From Zopfochytrium polystomum (taxonomy: Eukaryota > Chytridiomycota > Chytridiomycetes > Chytridiales > Chytridiaceae): DNA of 55,270 bases. Shown piece after piece: positions 11,181 to 22,649 of the stretch (the stretch's first letter is position 1; the number at the start of each line of letters is the position of its first letter). The position numbers and the translations under genes were made by a program. The notes under the pieces are model-generated. The model was not told the DNA's origin, did no database searches, and saw only the letters and a program-made list of their open reading frames with translations. The stretch spans positions 1 to 55,270 of the forward strand of contig JAIVFJ010000370.1 in assembly GCA_025765615.1 (NCBI GenBank). The letters are read 5' to 3'.

Positions 11181-11365
11181 GGGAACGGCTAATCACAGAC
11201 TCCCCCAACAATGCCTGGTTGGCCGTGCGAATGGTGTTTGGCGGCAACTGGTCCAGTGAGCGTTGCTTTGAAGCGGCTGGCGTTGATTTTGTCTCTGATG
11301 TTGCTGTTTTTATTCGAAAGCTTCCCACACTCCAAATTGGGGGGAGTCTGTGATTAGCCGTTCCG
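11181..11365. mobile_element. 185-bp MITE with 25-bp inverted repeats and 8-bp TSD (hAT-like)
   Basis: A perfect 25-bp inverted repeat at 11182-11206 and 11340-11364 (GGAACGGCTAATCACAGACT and five Cs) encloses a 133-bp spacer without coding capacity. The element is flanked on both sides by TTTTTGAT (11173-11180 and 11366-11373). An 8-bp target-site duplication with short terminal inverted repeats is the signature of the hAT superfamily. The outermost base on each side (G/G) does not pair. The T-rich target means a chance match of the duplication is somewhat more likely than usual. Confidence 0.75.
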
Positions 11366-11601
11366 TTTTTGATTTTCAATTTTTTTCCTTTATTGTGTTG
11401 TGGCCGCCGGCTGGCGGAAATGGGCGGGAAGGGAGAGGCGAGGTACATACAACATTTGCCCCGAAGTCGGCCAAATCCGCAGAGCCGCAGTGTATTGGGA
11501 AGATGCCTTGTTGTTTTTTTCTTCCTTTTCTTGACATGGGCGAAACACCCGAACTGCCAACCGCTGGGCGAACACCAATGCGCGACCACCAACACGACAT
11601 T

Positions 11602-11636
<35 letters not shown>

Positions 11637-11746
11637 TGTCCCTCGAAGCCTTCTTCAACGACTACTGTGCACCCTGCCCGTTCCAGTTTTCTTTTTATTG
11701 GCGGTGGAACGCACCATGGCGTCTTTGAGCAGGACAAAAGGGAGCA

Positions 11747-12329
11747 ATGAAGACATGGGCCGGTCTCGAGTCAGGGAGTGTGGCGTGGCGACAGAAGCAA
11801 GGTGTACGAGCCCACACGAACATGTTTTTTCAATCCGACTCACCGCCGTCGACCTTGTCACGCAAGCACCCAACTTCACCTTTTGAACCAAAATTGGCAT
11901 CATCCAGACAGATGCGCCCCAAGTGCAGCTGGGAAATACCACTGCCCCTGCACCGCTCCAAACCAAGTACATGCAGCCGACGAGAAACGCTGGAGATGGG
12001 TGCCATTACAAAGCGCCTTGGGTGGGTTAGGAGGTCCCACACCGCGCCTCTTGGGGGAGATACCACTCCTTTTGTTTTCCTTTTCCCTTTTTTCTCTCAA
12101 AGTGACTTTGTCGAGGCTCTTTCCTCTCTCACTCTTATCGCTTTACCGTCGCGCATTGCGCCGTCAACGCGCCAATGACCCACCAATTCTTCACCAGTCG
12201 TTCCTTGACCTGCTGCGTCGCAAGCCAACCAATCTCCGTCCGATTGTCACTACGGAGATTCTCCGCTCCTTAGAGACTAAATACAGCCCGTCTGATCTGT
12301 CGTTTGTCGACGTTTCGGACAAAACCTGA
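11747..12329 (+). CDS. Hypothetical spliced gene with one frame break
   Basis: The plus-strand frame from 11747 reads through SPPSTLSRKHPTSPFEPKL and ETLEMGAITKRLG to a GTGGGT donor at 12022. It resumes in phase after a TCAAAG acceptor at 12101-12102 with DFVEALSSLTLIALPSRIAP. The best protein-like segment, HQSFLDLLRRKPTNLRPIVT then LETKYSPSDLSFVDVS, lies one frame away and ends at the stop at 12329. Joining them needs a single-base change near 12170 or a very short intron. No family is recognised. Confidence is highest for the last 50 codons. Confidence 0.4.
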
Positions 12330-12638
12330 TAAGAAATATGTAATTGTTGGGTGACCTGGACTATTATGACTTTTGCCACGTCGATCATCCCAACTTTGTC
12401 GCATGCTTCGTAATTCACCATTTTCTGTTTCAATTCGGTTCTGTTCCACTCGTTTTGCGTCAGGTCCGGAACGTATCAACCCGCCGAGCGCAACAAGGAA
12501 GTCGTAAACCATTAATTGGCAAAGATGGTCAAGAAATCACTCTTACCCCAATATAAATCATCTTTGTGTCCGTTGCAGTAGTTTTACAGCATTGGCGATT
12601 TTGCTCAAGAACCGCGCAAGCTTATGAATTGTCGCGTC

Positions 12639-12671
<33 letters not shown>

Positions 12672-13212
12672 CTGCTGGATTTTTCGCAACGAACTCGCGG
12701 ATGTAGCATTATTTTGCGCTCCCAAAATGAGGAGGTGACAGTTGCGGCGGAAATATAGGGCGAGGTTCTGCAAAGGAATTGGCCGGAGAAGAGTGTGTGC
12801 ATCGAAAGTTGGAAGGATGGCGGCAGGGGAGCCAGAACACAACCGCCCGAGCCGGGAAGGTTTTTTTGGCGTTGTTTCGAAGTAGCCGCACAAGAGTTCC
12901 AAATAATGGGCTCCTCCCACCCACCCGAGAGGCGAGCGGAACGGGTCCCGTGGTGCGGGGTGGCGGCGGTGTTCGGCGTCCTGATCATGTTCAGTTTTTC
13001 ACAACAAACCTGGCAGAAAAAGGGAAGGGCAAAGAAGAAAAAGGAAGCAAAAATTTTCACCCTGCCACACACATGACGATAAGCCACTCTGTCTGCATGT
13101 CTGTCTGACTGCCTCTACTTCTTCTTATCCCCTCCGTGCCTTGCGAAAAAAAAAAGCAACAAAAAAAAAAAAAAAAGGGACTGGTTTCACCCGGCGGCGA
13201 ACCAAAAACCCC
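12330..13212. other. Intergenic with a long poly-T tract
   Basis: Contains a T run of about 31 bases at 12640-12671 and A-rich tracts at 13145-13176 immediately before the DUF599 gene. Short open frames on both strands show no domain. Confidence 0.5.
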
Positions 13213-14668
13213 ATGACAAAGCCAACAACAACGACGGCCTCACCCTCAACGGAATCGGCTGTGGTGGCTGCTGCACCAGCACCAGCAGCACCAGCAGCAG
13301 CAACAGAACGACGGAGCTCCCATAATGCCCACCCAACCCTCCCTCTCCTCCTGCCCATCCTCCTCTCCCTACCCACCACCGCCGCCGCACTCCCAGCACC
13401 CTCCTCCTCCTCCTCCTCCTCGTCCACAACCACCAACGCCACCACCGACGCACCGCCGCTCGTCCGCCCCTCGCCGCCGCTCGCGCTGAACCTCGCGATC
13501 GGGCTGACCTCGCTGCTCCTGGTCGCCGCGTACCACGCCTGGCTGGCACGGCGCGTCGCCCGCGCGCCCGCGACGACCGTGTTTGGGCTGAACGCGAACG
13601 CGAGGTGAGGCCTGGGTGGTGGGAGAGAGAGAGGGGTTTGAAGTTGTCATGGTGCAGGTGCCACGCCACACAACAAGAAAGCTCACCTGATCGCCCCCAC
13701 ACACTAACTTTCATGCAGGCGCGCATGGGTCGCCTCCATCATGCTCAAGAAGCAGGACATACTCGCCGGTAACCCTCTCCCACCCTCCCTTCCCGTCCTC
13801 CCCTCCTCCGTCAACCACCTAACCTTCCTTCCCCCCCCTTCCAAACCAAATCCAGTCCAATCCCTCCGCAACTGGGTGATGGCCGCGACGGCCCTCGCCT
13901 CGACCGCGATCGTTATCATCTTCGGCATCGTCGCGTTTATCGCGTCGCTCGCGACGCACGCGGACACGACAGATCCTGCGAACCCGCTGTCGTCGGACTT
14001 TGGGTTCGTGCTGGACGCGCTGTTTGGGTACAAGGTGCTGGCGGTGCTCGCCGTGTACATGGTGTCGTTTGCGTGCTTTGTCAACGCCATCAGGTTTTAC
14101 AACCACGTGGGCCTGGTCATTAATAGTTGAGTTTTTGTTTCGTCGTGTTTTTTTTTTTTTTGGTTTTGTTTTTTTTGGGGCGTGTGAACATGTTCTCACG
14201 CTTCGTCACAACACACACACACACACACACACACGCACGCACGCACACGCACAACAAAACAAACACGCACACGCACGCACAGTCTCAGCGACCCACGCCC
14301 AACTCGCAACCCTCACCCCGCAAATCCCCTCCCGCCTGCCCCTCGCGCCCTCCACCGTCGCCGCGATCCTCAACCGCGGCGCCTTCTTCTACACCTGCGG
14401 ACAGCGCGGGTTCTACCTCTCCTTCCCGCTGATCGCGTACTTGTGGGGCCCGTGGCCGCTGGCCGTTGCCACCGCGCTGCTCCTCGCCGCGCTGCGCGTG
14501 CTCGACTTTGAAGTCAGCGAAGCCGAGTTCGAGGGCGGCGCCGGCAGTGGGGAGAGGGAGGTGCGCGACGAAGAGGCGAGGAGGGCGAGGGTGAGGAGCG
14601 CGGTGGGCGGTGGCGCGGAAGCCGCTGGGGAGGACGCGGTGAAGCTGAGCGGTGCGGCGGTCGTGTAA
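13213..14668 (+). CDS. DUF599 family membrane protein
   Basis: Four exons (13213-13604, 13719-13768, 13856-14125, 14283-14668) join in frame to 365 residues. The chosen start is the first ATG in the frame (MTKPTTTTASP). The Ala/Ser-rich N-terminus is followed by a membrane segment (LALNLAIGLTSLLLVAAYHA), then the DUF599 core: RRAWVASIMLKKQDILAVQS, LRNWVMAATALASTAIVIIF, a GYKVLAVLAVYMVSFACFV helix, FYNHVGLVIN, and a last helical pair after FYTCGQRGFYLSFPLIAYLW. The tail is charged and Glu/Arg-rich. It is a multipass integral membrane protein of unknown function. The third intron uses GTTGAG as donor and carries a CA-repeat before the acceptor. Confidence 0.88.
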
Positions 14669-15423
14669 GGAATCGTGAGCGCGCGGATCGGGCGCATCCA
14701 TCCCTACCCGCTGCTGGTTTTTGGATTCGATATCGTCGACAGCGGCACAAGCGGATCGCATTTGGTTGGGGCCGTGCCTCCTCCCCCCTCGTGGTGCTCG
14801 TGTCTCGTTGCTCTTTGATTTTTCTTAACAGTCCCTCCTGGGCACGCCTCTTGCTCTTCTTTTCTTTTTCTGTATTTGTTATTGTTCCCTGGAAGGATCC
14901 CACGCGCCCGGATCCCTGCCCAACCCATCACCCGCCACCTCATCTCGCCCCTCTTCTCTTTTTTTTCTTGACCACTCTTGATAGTTGCAAGCCCTTTCTC
15001 CCTCCGACTCTTTCGAGGAGTGTGACGCGGCTTTGTCGTGAATTTTGGGTTTTTTTTCCCCCTCCGCCACCCCCCCCCCCCGCTCGAACCCCCCGGCGTT
15101 CTCCGGGATACTTAAGACCCCCTTTTTCTCCTTCCCACCGTTACTGCTATGTTAATTGTCAGCCTCCCCACTACACGCACGATTGCAGCAAGTGGGGAGG
15201 GAAGTGCGCCAAGGTCATCCCGTCCTGCCTCATTGTTTCTCTTCTACCCACCCCTCTTCCACTTTCCACTCCATTCACACAGTGCAAGGCAAACAAACAA
15301 AAAAAAAACAAGAGAAGCAAATCACCTGCCACCATAAATTCCGTTTTCGCTTCATTTGTCGCTGATCGACCAACGTGGCCATTCAGGTTCGCGGCTTTGC
15401 CAACTCTTCTGTGGAGGCAAAAA
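14669..15423. other. Intergenic, no gene recognised
   Basis: Pyrimidine-rich on the plus strand, with poly-T and poly-C runs at 15048-15080. It separates the DUF599 gene from the tRNA-Gln gene. No coding signal convinced me. Confidence 0.5.
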
Positions 15424-15494
15424 GGCCGCACCCGGAATCGAACCGGGGTCCCCAGAATCAGAATCTGATGTGATAACCCCTACACTATGCAGCC
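15424..15494 (-). tRNA. tRNA-Gln (anticodon CTG)
   Basis: On the minus strand the 71 bases fold as a complete cloverleaf. The acceptor GGCTGCA pairs with TGCGGCC, with one G-T pair. The D arm is TAGTGTAGGGGTTATCAC. The anticodon stem TCAGA/TCTGG encloses the loop TTCTGAT with anticodon CTG. The T arm is CCCGG TTCGATT CCGGG. A-box and B-box promoters are internal. There is no intron, and CCA is not encoded. Confidence 0.93.
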
Positions 15495-15689
15495 GATAGA
15501 TCATTCTGTCCACCGTATACAATAAATTTAGCAGTGGGGGGGAGAGGTGGTGGGTCGTTGAAGAGAAATGGCATGAGGAGCTGCTCGATGAGGGTGCTGA
15601 GTGGCCGGGCTCCAAGCCATTTTTTTTTTCGCACCTCCCGCCGCGTCGGACGCCGCATTACGGGTCGTCCGGAAAGACGCGCGGACATA

Positions 15690-16696
<1,007 letters not shown>

Positions 16697-16841
16697 AAGC
16701 GCCGTATCGCCGCGGCGCGGCGGTAGCAATGCGTGCGATCTGGTTGGACGAGATAGTTCGAAAAGGTATGCAGGACGGAGAAAGATAAGTACTGTTTTGG
16801 AATAACATTGCTAGACTTCGATATGTGAGGAGGAGCAAGGA

Positions 16842-17400
16842 TCACTCGGGGGAGGCGGGATCTATCAACCAGGAGTTCGATGTGCGTTCGGACCCAAATA
16901 TACCATGAGATAGGCTCATGTCATTCCTCCTTCCTTTCTCCATCAGCTCACCTTTGACGGCGACCCCGCCGACGCGAGGCTTCTCAGCATCATCGTTGTA
17001 AGTGCCGTGTGTGACGAGCGGCTTCAACGCGCCCGCCGCCGATGGGGGAACCACCTTGACGGCGGCCTAGAGGTTGCGCGACGGCGATGGTGTTGCCGCG
17101 GGTACGTTGGCTTTTTTCCGCTCGTCTCCTCTTTCTTCACCATTCAGCAACCCAGCCTTGTCCCCAACACAATCGCCGCCACCGACCACCGGCCCCTGCC
17201 ACCTATGGCAACCGACGACCTCACCACCTGACCTCGGCCCGTGGACAGCCTTCGCGCTGCGACTACGCCCATCCCAACCCCCCGTCGATACGACCAGCGA
17301 CCACGCAAGGTCGGCGTACCCTAAAGGGATGACGGCGAAAAGGTGGGGAGCGGAAGACGAAGACGTCAAAGGAGGCGGCATGAGAGTGATGAGTTGATAG
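16842..17400 (-). CDS. Hypothetical spliced gene fragment upstream of the DLD pseudogene
   Basis: Minus-strand segment MPPPLTSSSSAPHLFAVIPL then GYADLAWSLVVSTGGW (17395-17240) and, after a TCTAG acceptor near 17069, AAVKVVPPSAAGALKPLVTH then GTYNDDAEKPRVGGVAVKG, followed by GTGAGC near 16952. If that donor is not used, the frame stops at 16842. The segments look coding and are separated by intron-like sequence, but the joint is unclear. No family is recognised. Confidence 0.3.
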
Positions 17401-17720
17401 GCGCCGCATCGTGCTGAATGAAGAGCGGTGTCGGGGTACTTTACCACCTTCTTTGTTTGTTCTGCACTCCACTCCCTTCCCCTGCAATTTCCGTTCAGTA
17501 AGTTGGCGCCTTCGACACCGCGACCCGCCTCTGGTGACGAAACTGAACCGCCCGCAGATAAGAAATGTGGTGGTTCTCGTTTTCTGGCTTTTTTTTTTTT
17601 TTTTTTGCTTTCTTGGTTTTTGGGCGCTTTGGTCCGGCTGTGCTGTTTGCGGTGCCTGATCACTCGGGCTGTCTTATAATAGCGTAAAGCTCTGATTTTT
17701 TTTAAAGCATTTGCGGCAAC
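17401..17720. other. Spacer before tRNA-Ala
   Basis: No gene recognised. A T run of about 17 bases lies near 17590-17607. Confidence 0.5.
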
Positions 17721-17793
17721 GGGGAATTAGCTCAAATGGTAGAGCGCTCGCTTAGCATGCGAGAGGCACGGGGATCGATACCCCGATTCTCCA
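17721..17793 (+). tRNA. tRNA-Ala (anticodon AGC)
   Basis: A 73-base cloverleaf. The acceptor GGGGAAT pairs with ATTCTCC, with one G-T pair. The D arm is TAGCTCAAATGGTAGAGC. The anticodon stem TCGCT/ATGCGA region encloses TTAGCAT with anticodon AGC. The T arm is CGGGG ATCGATA CCCCG. The discriminator base is A. CCA is not encoded and there is no intron. Confidence 0.93.
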
Positions 17794-17849
17794 TTTGAAG
17801 ATTTTTGCGAACTCTTTCTGTTCACGTTCAAATCCTTTGAAAAGCATGA

Positions 17850-18200
17850 CAACAACCCAGTCAACGGAATCCAGTGAGGGGCAGCCCGCTGTTCCTCCAC
17901 CACTGCAGTGCGGAGCACATAGCCGCAGCGGGAAGCCGCCGCCATCGCCCGCTACGCAGTAATTGAGCTCGCAGGGCTGTCCTTCCACCAGTGCAGCACT
18001 CGTCGACACGCGGCCGCTTGCACAGGGCGGCCTCCACCGCTTCCGCTGTCGTTCCACCAATGCAGCAGGTCCAGACGTGCGCGGGGGAGGGAGAGAGTAG
18101 AGCGCATGTCGACAGGAAAAAAGGTGGCGAGATGCAGTCGATCAAGGATGCATCTTGAATGTGTGGCACACGGAGGAGGGAGCGCCGTTGCAGAAGCGTA
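17850..18200 (-). pseudogene. Degenerate LQWW-repeat gene relic
   Basis: On the minus strand LDLLHWWNDSGS, VLHWWKDSPA and ALQWWRNSGLPL appear about 90 bases apart, but in different frames and without the linking residues of the repeat. This is the spacing of the 29-residue LQWW unit seen in the intact genes at 23803-24876 and 26269-27741. It is a decayed fragment with no usable start. Confidence 0.7.
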
Positions 18201-18418
18201 TTTTGTATATCTGCGAATCGCGGTCGCGGATGAGAGAGGGAGAGGCGAGGATGTTATGGCCGTTGTTGGGCCATAAGCAACTGTTTGACTTCTGCACTGA
18301 AGGACGCAACGCGAACGATTAGAAAGAATCAACGTTTTCTTGCACGGCCCCAAAATCATCGCGAATGGTAATTACTTCATAGCAAGAAGGAAGCGTCCAG
18401 ATAACATGCATCGCAAAT

Positions 18419-20125
18419 TTACTCTAAAAAGGAAGGGAATCTTGATCTAAGCATTGCTTTGACATCGTCGGTCGCACCGCTCGCAGCCGCCTCGACTTCT
18501 CTTTCCATACTCAACTCGCGTTTTCCCGCTTCAAGCAAAACCCACTCCACCACGTCAACTCGCCCACTTTTCGCCGCTGCCACCAAAGCTGCTTTGCAAA
18601 ACAGCTCGGAATCTCCGATACCGCTTTCCAGGAGGAGCTCGGCGACCCGAAAGTGACTACCCTCTACTACCGCACGGACCATGTCCCCGGTGGAAATCGG
18701 CCAACCCTTTGTCTCAAACTTTAACAGGGCTGCGACCAAGTCGTACCTCCCCCACTCCACAGCAGAGACGAAGGTCTGTTCAGCCCACCTCGGGTCGGCG
18801 CCGCGGCTCAGGAGCAGATTCAGGATTTCAAAGCGTCCGGGGCTCGACGGGTCTTGCAGGCACGCGTCGGCGCTCAACTCGACGTGCCTTTCGGAAACCG
18901 GCACCGACGCGCCCAGCAAGGCTTCCAACATCGGAGCACGGATTGCGGTGATCGCGTGGCCGAGGGCCTTCTCGGCCGACTGCGACAGCGGGTCAGCGCC
19001 GAGTTCTAGACAGAACGTCACCATGTCGAAGTTGCCCTCCAACGCCGCCTCGTGAAGCGCGCCAGTCACCAGAGCTTCGGAGTCGTCGATGTCGGCTCGA
19101 AAACGGCGGATGTTGAGGTATGTCTCGTTTTGCAAGGCGTCCGTCAAACTGGGAAAGGCGAAGAGGAGAGCTTTGACCCCGTCCACGCGGTTCTGCGAGA
19201 AAGCGAGTCGAAGGAGCGTTATCTCCGACATCGACTGGTTTGGGACCAGAGACGACAGGAGCTCGAATTGCCCTTGCAACACAAGAGCGAGCAAGACTTC
19301 CCAGTGCACCTTGTGAGGCTGAGCGCCAGCACGCAGGAGCAGCCGTATAACGTCGACGTTCGCCTCCCTCAAAGCCTCGAGGGCATCGTCGATAGCCAGC
19401 GGAGGGCCGACTCGGCAGCGGTCGACGAGAAGACCGAGGGCTTCCAAATCCCGCAGCTTGACTGCGGACTCGAGAGAGTTGCCGTCATAGGCGCTGTCGT
19501 TGGCGCCGTGGTCGAGAAGCAGCTCCAGCACGGCCGCGCGTCGCTCTTTTGGTGCGCCGCTCCGCACCGCGGGGGCCAGCGCGCCGTCGCGATCGCTCGG
19601 GGCCCAACGCCCCGACTCCAGTATGGCCTGCACGACGTCGACGTGCCCGTTTGCGGCCGCGCTCCGCAGCGCCATGCTGTAAATCGCGGTCGCGCCGTGC
19701 GCCAGCAGCACCTGAACCACCGCGACGTGCCCGTTCCGTGCGGCCTCCTCCATAGCGCCGCGCAGGTCGATCTCGCTGGCGGCGGCGTCGCCAAGCTTGG
19801 CCAGCAGGTATTCGACGACCGCCGCAGCTCCGCGGGACGCCTCGTCGACGATGGCCCTCCTTTCGGCAGGAAGGTAGTCGTAGGCGTAGTCCTCGTCTTG
19901 AACTTTCGAGTAAAAGAAGCGCAGCGAGCGGACGGCGATGGCGCGGGGGTCGCTGAAGATGCGGTGAAGCGCTCGGCTGAGGGCGCCGGTAGGGAAGACG
20001 AGGCGGTGGCAAGGCGGGCTGAAAAGGCCGATGTGGTAGACGATCTCGTCGGGCAGGGCGTGGATTGGGAACACGCCGCCGCCGGCGGCGGAGGAAGAGG
20101 GCGAGGGCGAACTCGCCGACGTCAT
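18419..20125 (-). CDS. F-box-like ankyrin-repeat protein
   Basis: 568 residues without introns, starting at MTSASSPSPSS (20125). A longer frame upstream is open, but this ATG directly precedes the low-complexity leader and the F-box-like helix (FPIHALPDEIVYHIGLFS, residues about 21-40, then LVFPTGALSRALHRIF). From residue about 85, ankyrin units follow: AVVEYLLAKLGDAA, EEAARNGHVAVVQVLLAHGA, SAAANGHVDVVQAILESG, AAVLELLLDHGAN, and at the C-terminus AAAKSGRVDVVEWVLLEAGK. The likely role is substrate recognition by an SCF-type ubiquitin ligase, inferred from the F-box plus repeat layout only. It is the only classical ankyrin member in the cluster; its neighbours use the LQWW variant. The reading frame is intact. 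Confidence 0.85.
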   Translation of the reverse strand: MTSASSPSPSSSAAGGGVFPIHALPDEIVYHIGLFSPPCHRLVFPTGALSRALHRIFSDPRAIAVRSLRFFYSKVQDEDYAYDYLPAERRAIVDEASRGAAAVVEYLLAKLGDAAASEIDLRGAMEEAARNGHVAVVQVLLAHGATAIYSMALRSAAANGHVDVVQAILESGRWAPSDRDGALAPAVRSGAPKERRAAVLELLLDHGANDSAYDGNSLESAVKLRDLEALGLLVDRCRVGPPLAIDDALEALREANVDVIRLLLRAGAQPHKVHWEVLLALVLQGQFELLSSLVPNQSMSEITLLRLAFSQNRVDGVKALLFAFPSLTDALQNETYLNIRRFRADIDDSEALVTGALHEAALEGNFDMVTFCLELGADPLSQSAEKALGHAITAIRAPMLEALLGASVPVSERHVELSADACLQDPSSPGRFEILNLLLSRGADPRWAEQTFVSAVEWGRYDLVAALLKFETKGWPISTGDMVRAVVEGSHFRVAELLLESGIGDSELFCKAALVAAAKSGRVDVVEWVLLEAGKRELSMEREVEAAASGATDDVKAMLRSRFPSFLE

Positions 20126-21664
20126 TGACCCAGCTGGAAGAGAAAGAAGCAAACGCAAAAAATTTTCCGCGTGTCTGGGTTCCTTCGCCGCCGACCATTG
20201 GGCAGGAGACAGGGTTGAACAGTTCCCGCCATCCTGGGTCGCAGTTGCTTCTCCTCCCTTCCTTCTTCGGCTACTTTCGCCTTTGCCTGCACTGCAAATA
20301 GTGTGATCCTCAGTGATAAGTGCCTCGCCGCCGATAGATATGACATACCCACTACACCCCTTCACTTAGCAGCCTCCTAACCTAAAAGCCCCAATCTCTT
20401 CTCTTCAGACTTCCCTCATGCGCTTAGGACAGTTGGGTGACGTAGTAATACTGGATTTCGGCGACGGTAATATCCATACGCTCATTAGTTCATGGCGTTC
20501 AAGTGTGTTGGAATTTGGGCAGACAGAATTTTGGGAGGATTTGTCTGCACTTGGCAAAAGTGCAAAGTGGCACAAGCAGCCTCAAAATTTGGGGAAGTGT
20601 CTTTCCTCCTGGGCATTATAGAAGGCAGCAGGGTCGGAGAGGGAAGCAGCAGTGAAGAAAAGAAGAACCTCATTAAATAAATACCCCTCTACTCTAAAAA
20701 AACCATCTCCTATCCTTCATATTCCTTGTACGCAGTCACCCTGCTACACTGCTAGTGGGTACGAATTCCCATTAAAGTGAAAGCGAGGGTATGGGCCGCG
20801 AAGATGGAACCGCAAACCATTCAGATCGAATTGTTTTTGCAGTATGTGCAGGAGGAGACTACTGTGCTTGTCGTTGCGTCGACCGCGCCGCAGACCGCAC
20901 TGCTGGTAAACGCGGGCCGTCGTGCAAAGTTGTTATCGCAACGCATCCACGCTTTTGCTGTCTGTTTTTTCTCTAAAAGAGTTCACCGTGCCAACAACAA
21001 TTTTTTTGCTTCAACCTGTGCATAGCGAGGGTTATGGAAAAATGTCAAGGCAGTTCCGGTCCTTCAGCGTCGATCACGATGGCGGACTCGGATGGCGATC
21101 GTCCACCCTTCGCCCCGTCGCCTCGTCCGACGCCGCTGCCTAGCCCACACCAAAGGTTTTGCTTCAGACGCACGCGTTACCCAGAGTATGAAGGGCGACG
21201 CTCGACCAGTCCAAGTTGCACAGAAACATCAGGGTGAATAAGCGGTTCCAGGATCTCGCCATCCAGCGAAAGTCGAGCCGCTGTCCGACATCTGGGCCAC
21301 AACAAACAAGCGGAGTGTCCAGGGGCCAGACGTCGCCGTCGGGCAAACTTGCCGCAAACGTGTTGCCGCGGTGGCAAGTTGTGAAGAACGATCGCCGCCA
21401 GACCGACGAGCCTGCGCTTTCGGCGACCTGTCGATTAACGTCGAGCGTAGGGCTCCCATTCGATCGTTGCTGTGTCGCACAGGTATCGAAACTTGGTTAA
21501 AGTAGAAAATGAATCCATGCAACGATTATGCTTCCCTTTACTTTGGTAACCGTCTCAGGATTCTGAAATAAGGCAAGGGATTCACAGAGCGTGAATGTTT
21601 TTGAGTTGAACGGACTAAGCGCTGTACAAATAATAGTGGAGTGGAAAAAAAATCGAATCAAAGG
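20126..21664. other. Intergenic, mostly unexplained
   Basis: No clear gene. A short minus-strand open frame at 21346-21164 (DGDVWPLDTPLVCCGPDVGQ, then LDFRWMARSWNRLF) looks protein-like and may be a fragment of an unrecognised gene. Its neighbouring frames suggest a broken reading frame. Confidence 0.4.
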
Positions 21665-21905
21665 TTGCGAAACGCGGAGGGCCTCCGCGTACCCTCCGAT
21701 CTTACCGCTGCTCCGCTCCTCCATGACCATCCGAGTGACCTTACCCGTCTCCTCCTCGCACGACGTCAACCGGGAGGCTGCCCTCGGAGCGCCGTGGCCA
21801 GCTCCCTGACCACCCACTGCGACTGCTGCCTGGGTACTTCCCGTGCGGACACGATCCGGACGGCCGGGTCCATGAAAAAGAAGGCCAGCATCCCCGTGGT
21901 CCAAT
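21665..21905 (-). pseudogene. Relic of a DUF4246 gene, C-terminal part
   Basis: The minus strand carries AFFFMDPAVRIVSARE (about 21880-21830) and, in another frame, RMVMEERSSGKIGGYAEALR (about 21735-21675). These match AYFVVDPGVRIAS and RLVMEERSSGQVGGFAEAYG at the C-terminus of the DUF4246 gene at 28284-30422. Frame changes and loss of everything upstream make it a pseudogene fragment of a second family member. Confidence 0.7.
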
Positions 21906-22003
21906 AGCGATGCGGACAATGTCGACGTCTCGAAGCCGCGTGTCAGGAAGCATGAAAGAACGGACCGCCAAGCCGTAAAAACACAATCCTGGTTGTAGAA
22001 CAC

Positions 22004-22649
22004 CCTCTGCGGTTTTTTGACAGATCAACATGAATTTCGTGCGCGTGGGGTGGATTCGCTGTGCAAAATGCTGCATGGAGCTGGTATTCATTGTACAGCT
22101 GGGTGCTTGCTTTTGTCATTCGAATGTCAGTGCAGAACTCCTAAGTTTCCAAAGAAAACTTACGTCGCTCGTGAAACATTAGCAAAGTGCTTTAATACAG
22201 CTTTGATGGTTTGAAATTGCAGGAGATTGATAAGAGATTGTGTAAAGCTTGCTAAAACACTCAAAAAAAAATTTGTGGAACTAATTACAATGGTATGAAC
22301 TGTTGCCCATCAATGGCTTGAAACCTGCAGAGAAATTAGTTCTCCCCAAAATAACTAAACTGCAAGTAGTTGCTACCCTCTTTTTACTCTAATGAAATGT
22401 TGTTCGATTTTCCTCCAATTTCTATAGTTGGAAGGTTGAATCCTAGCCGACTGCGTGGTCCTGATGCAGTTGCAGCCAGCACTCATGCACCTGTTGCTTG
22501 CCAGTAAGACATTCCGTGAGGAGGCATCCAACTGCAGACAACTCCGCCCCACAGAAAATCCCAGCATATGTCCAGAAAAACAGACTAGAAGAAAGTGCGA
22601 CATACTAGACAAGAAAAACCGGATATCAGAAACTATGCCCACATAAGTA
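22004..22649. other. Intergenic, AT-richer, no gene recognised
   Basis: Less GC than its surroundings, with short open frames only. No domain, tRNA or repeat was identified. Confidence 0.5.

Noticed and set aside
12191..12512. Minus-strand ORFs opposite the end of the 11747-12329 gene
   Set aside because: The plus-strand reading (LLRRKPTNLRPIVT...) is more protein-like and ends in a clean stop.
19052..20128. 358-codon plus-strand ORF opposite the ankyrin gene
   Set aside because: It is the antisense shadow of a GC-rich gene. The minus strand has the ankyrin and F-box motifs, and the plus frame has no domain.
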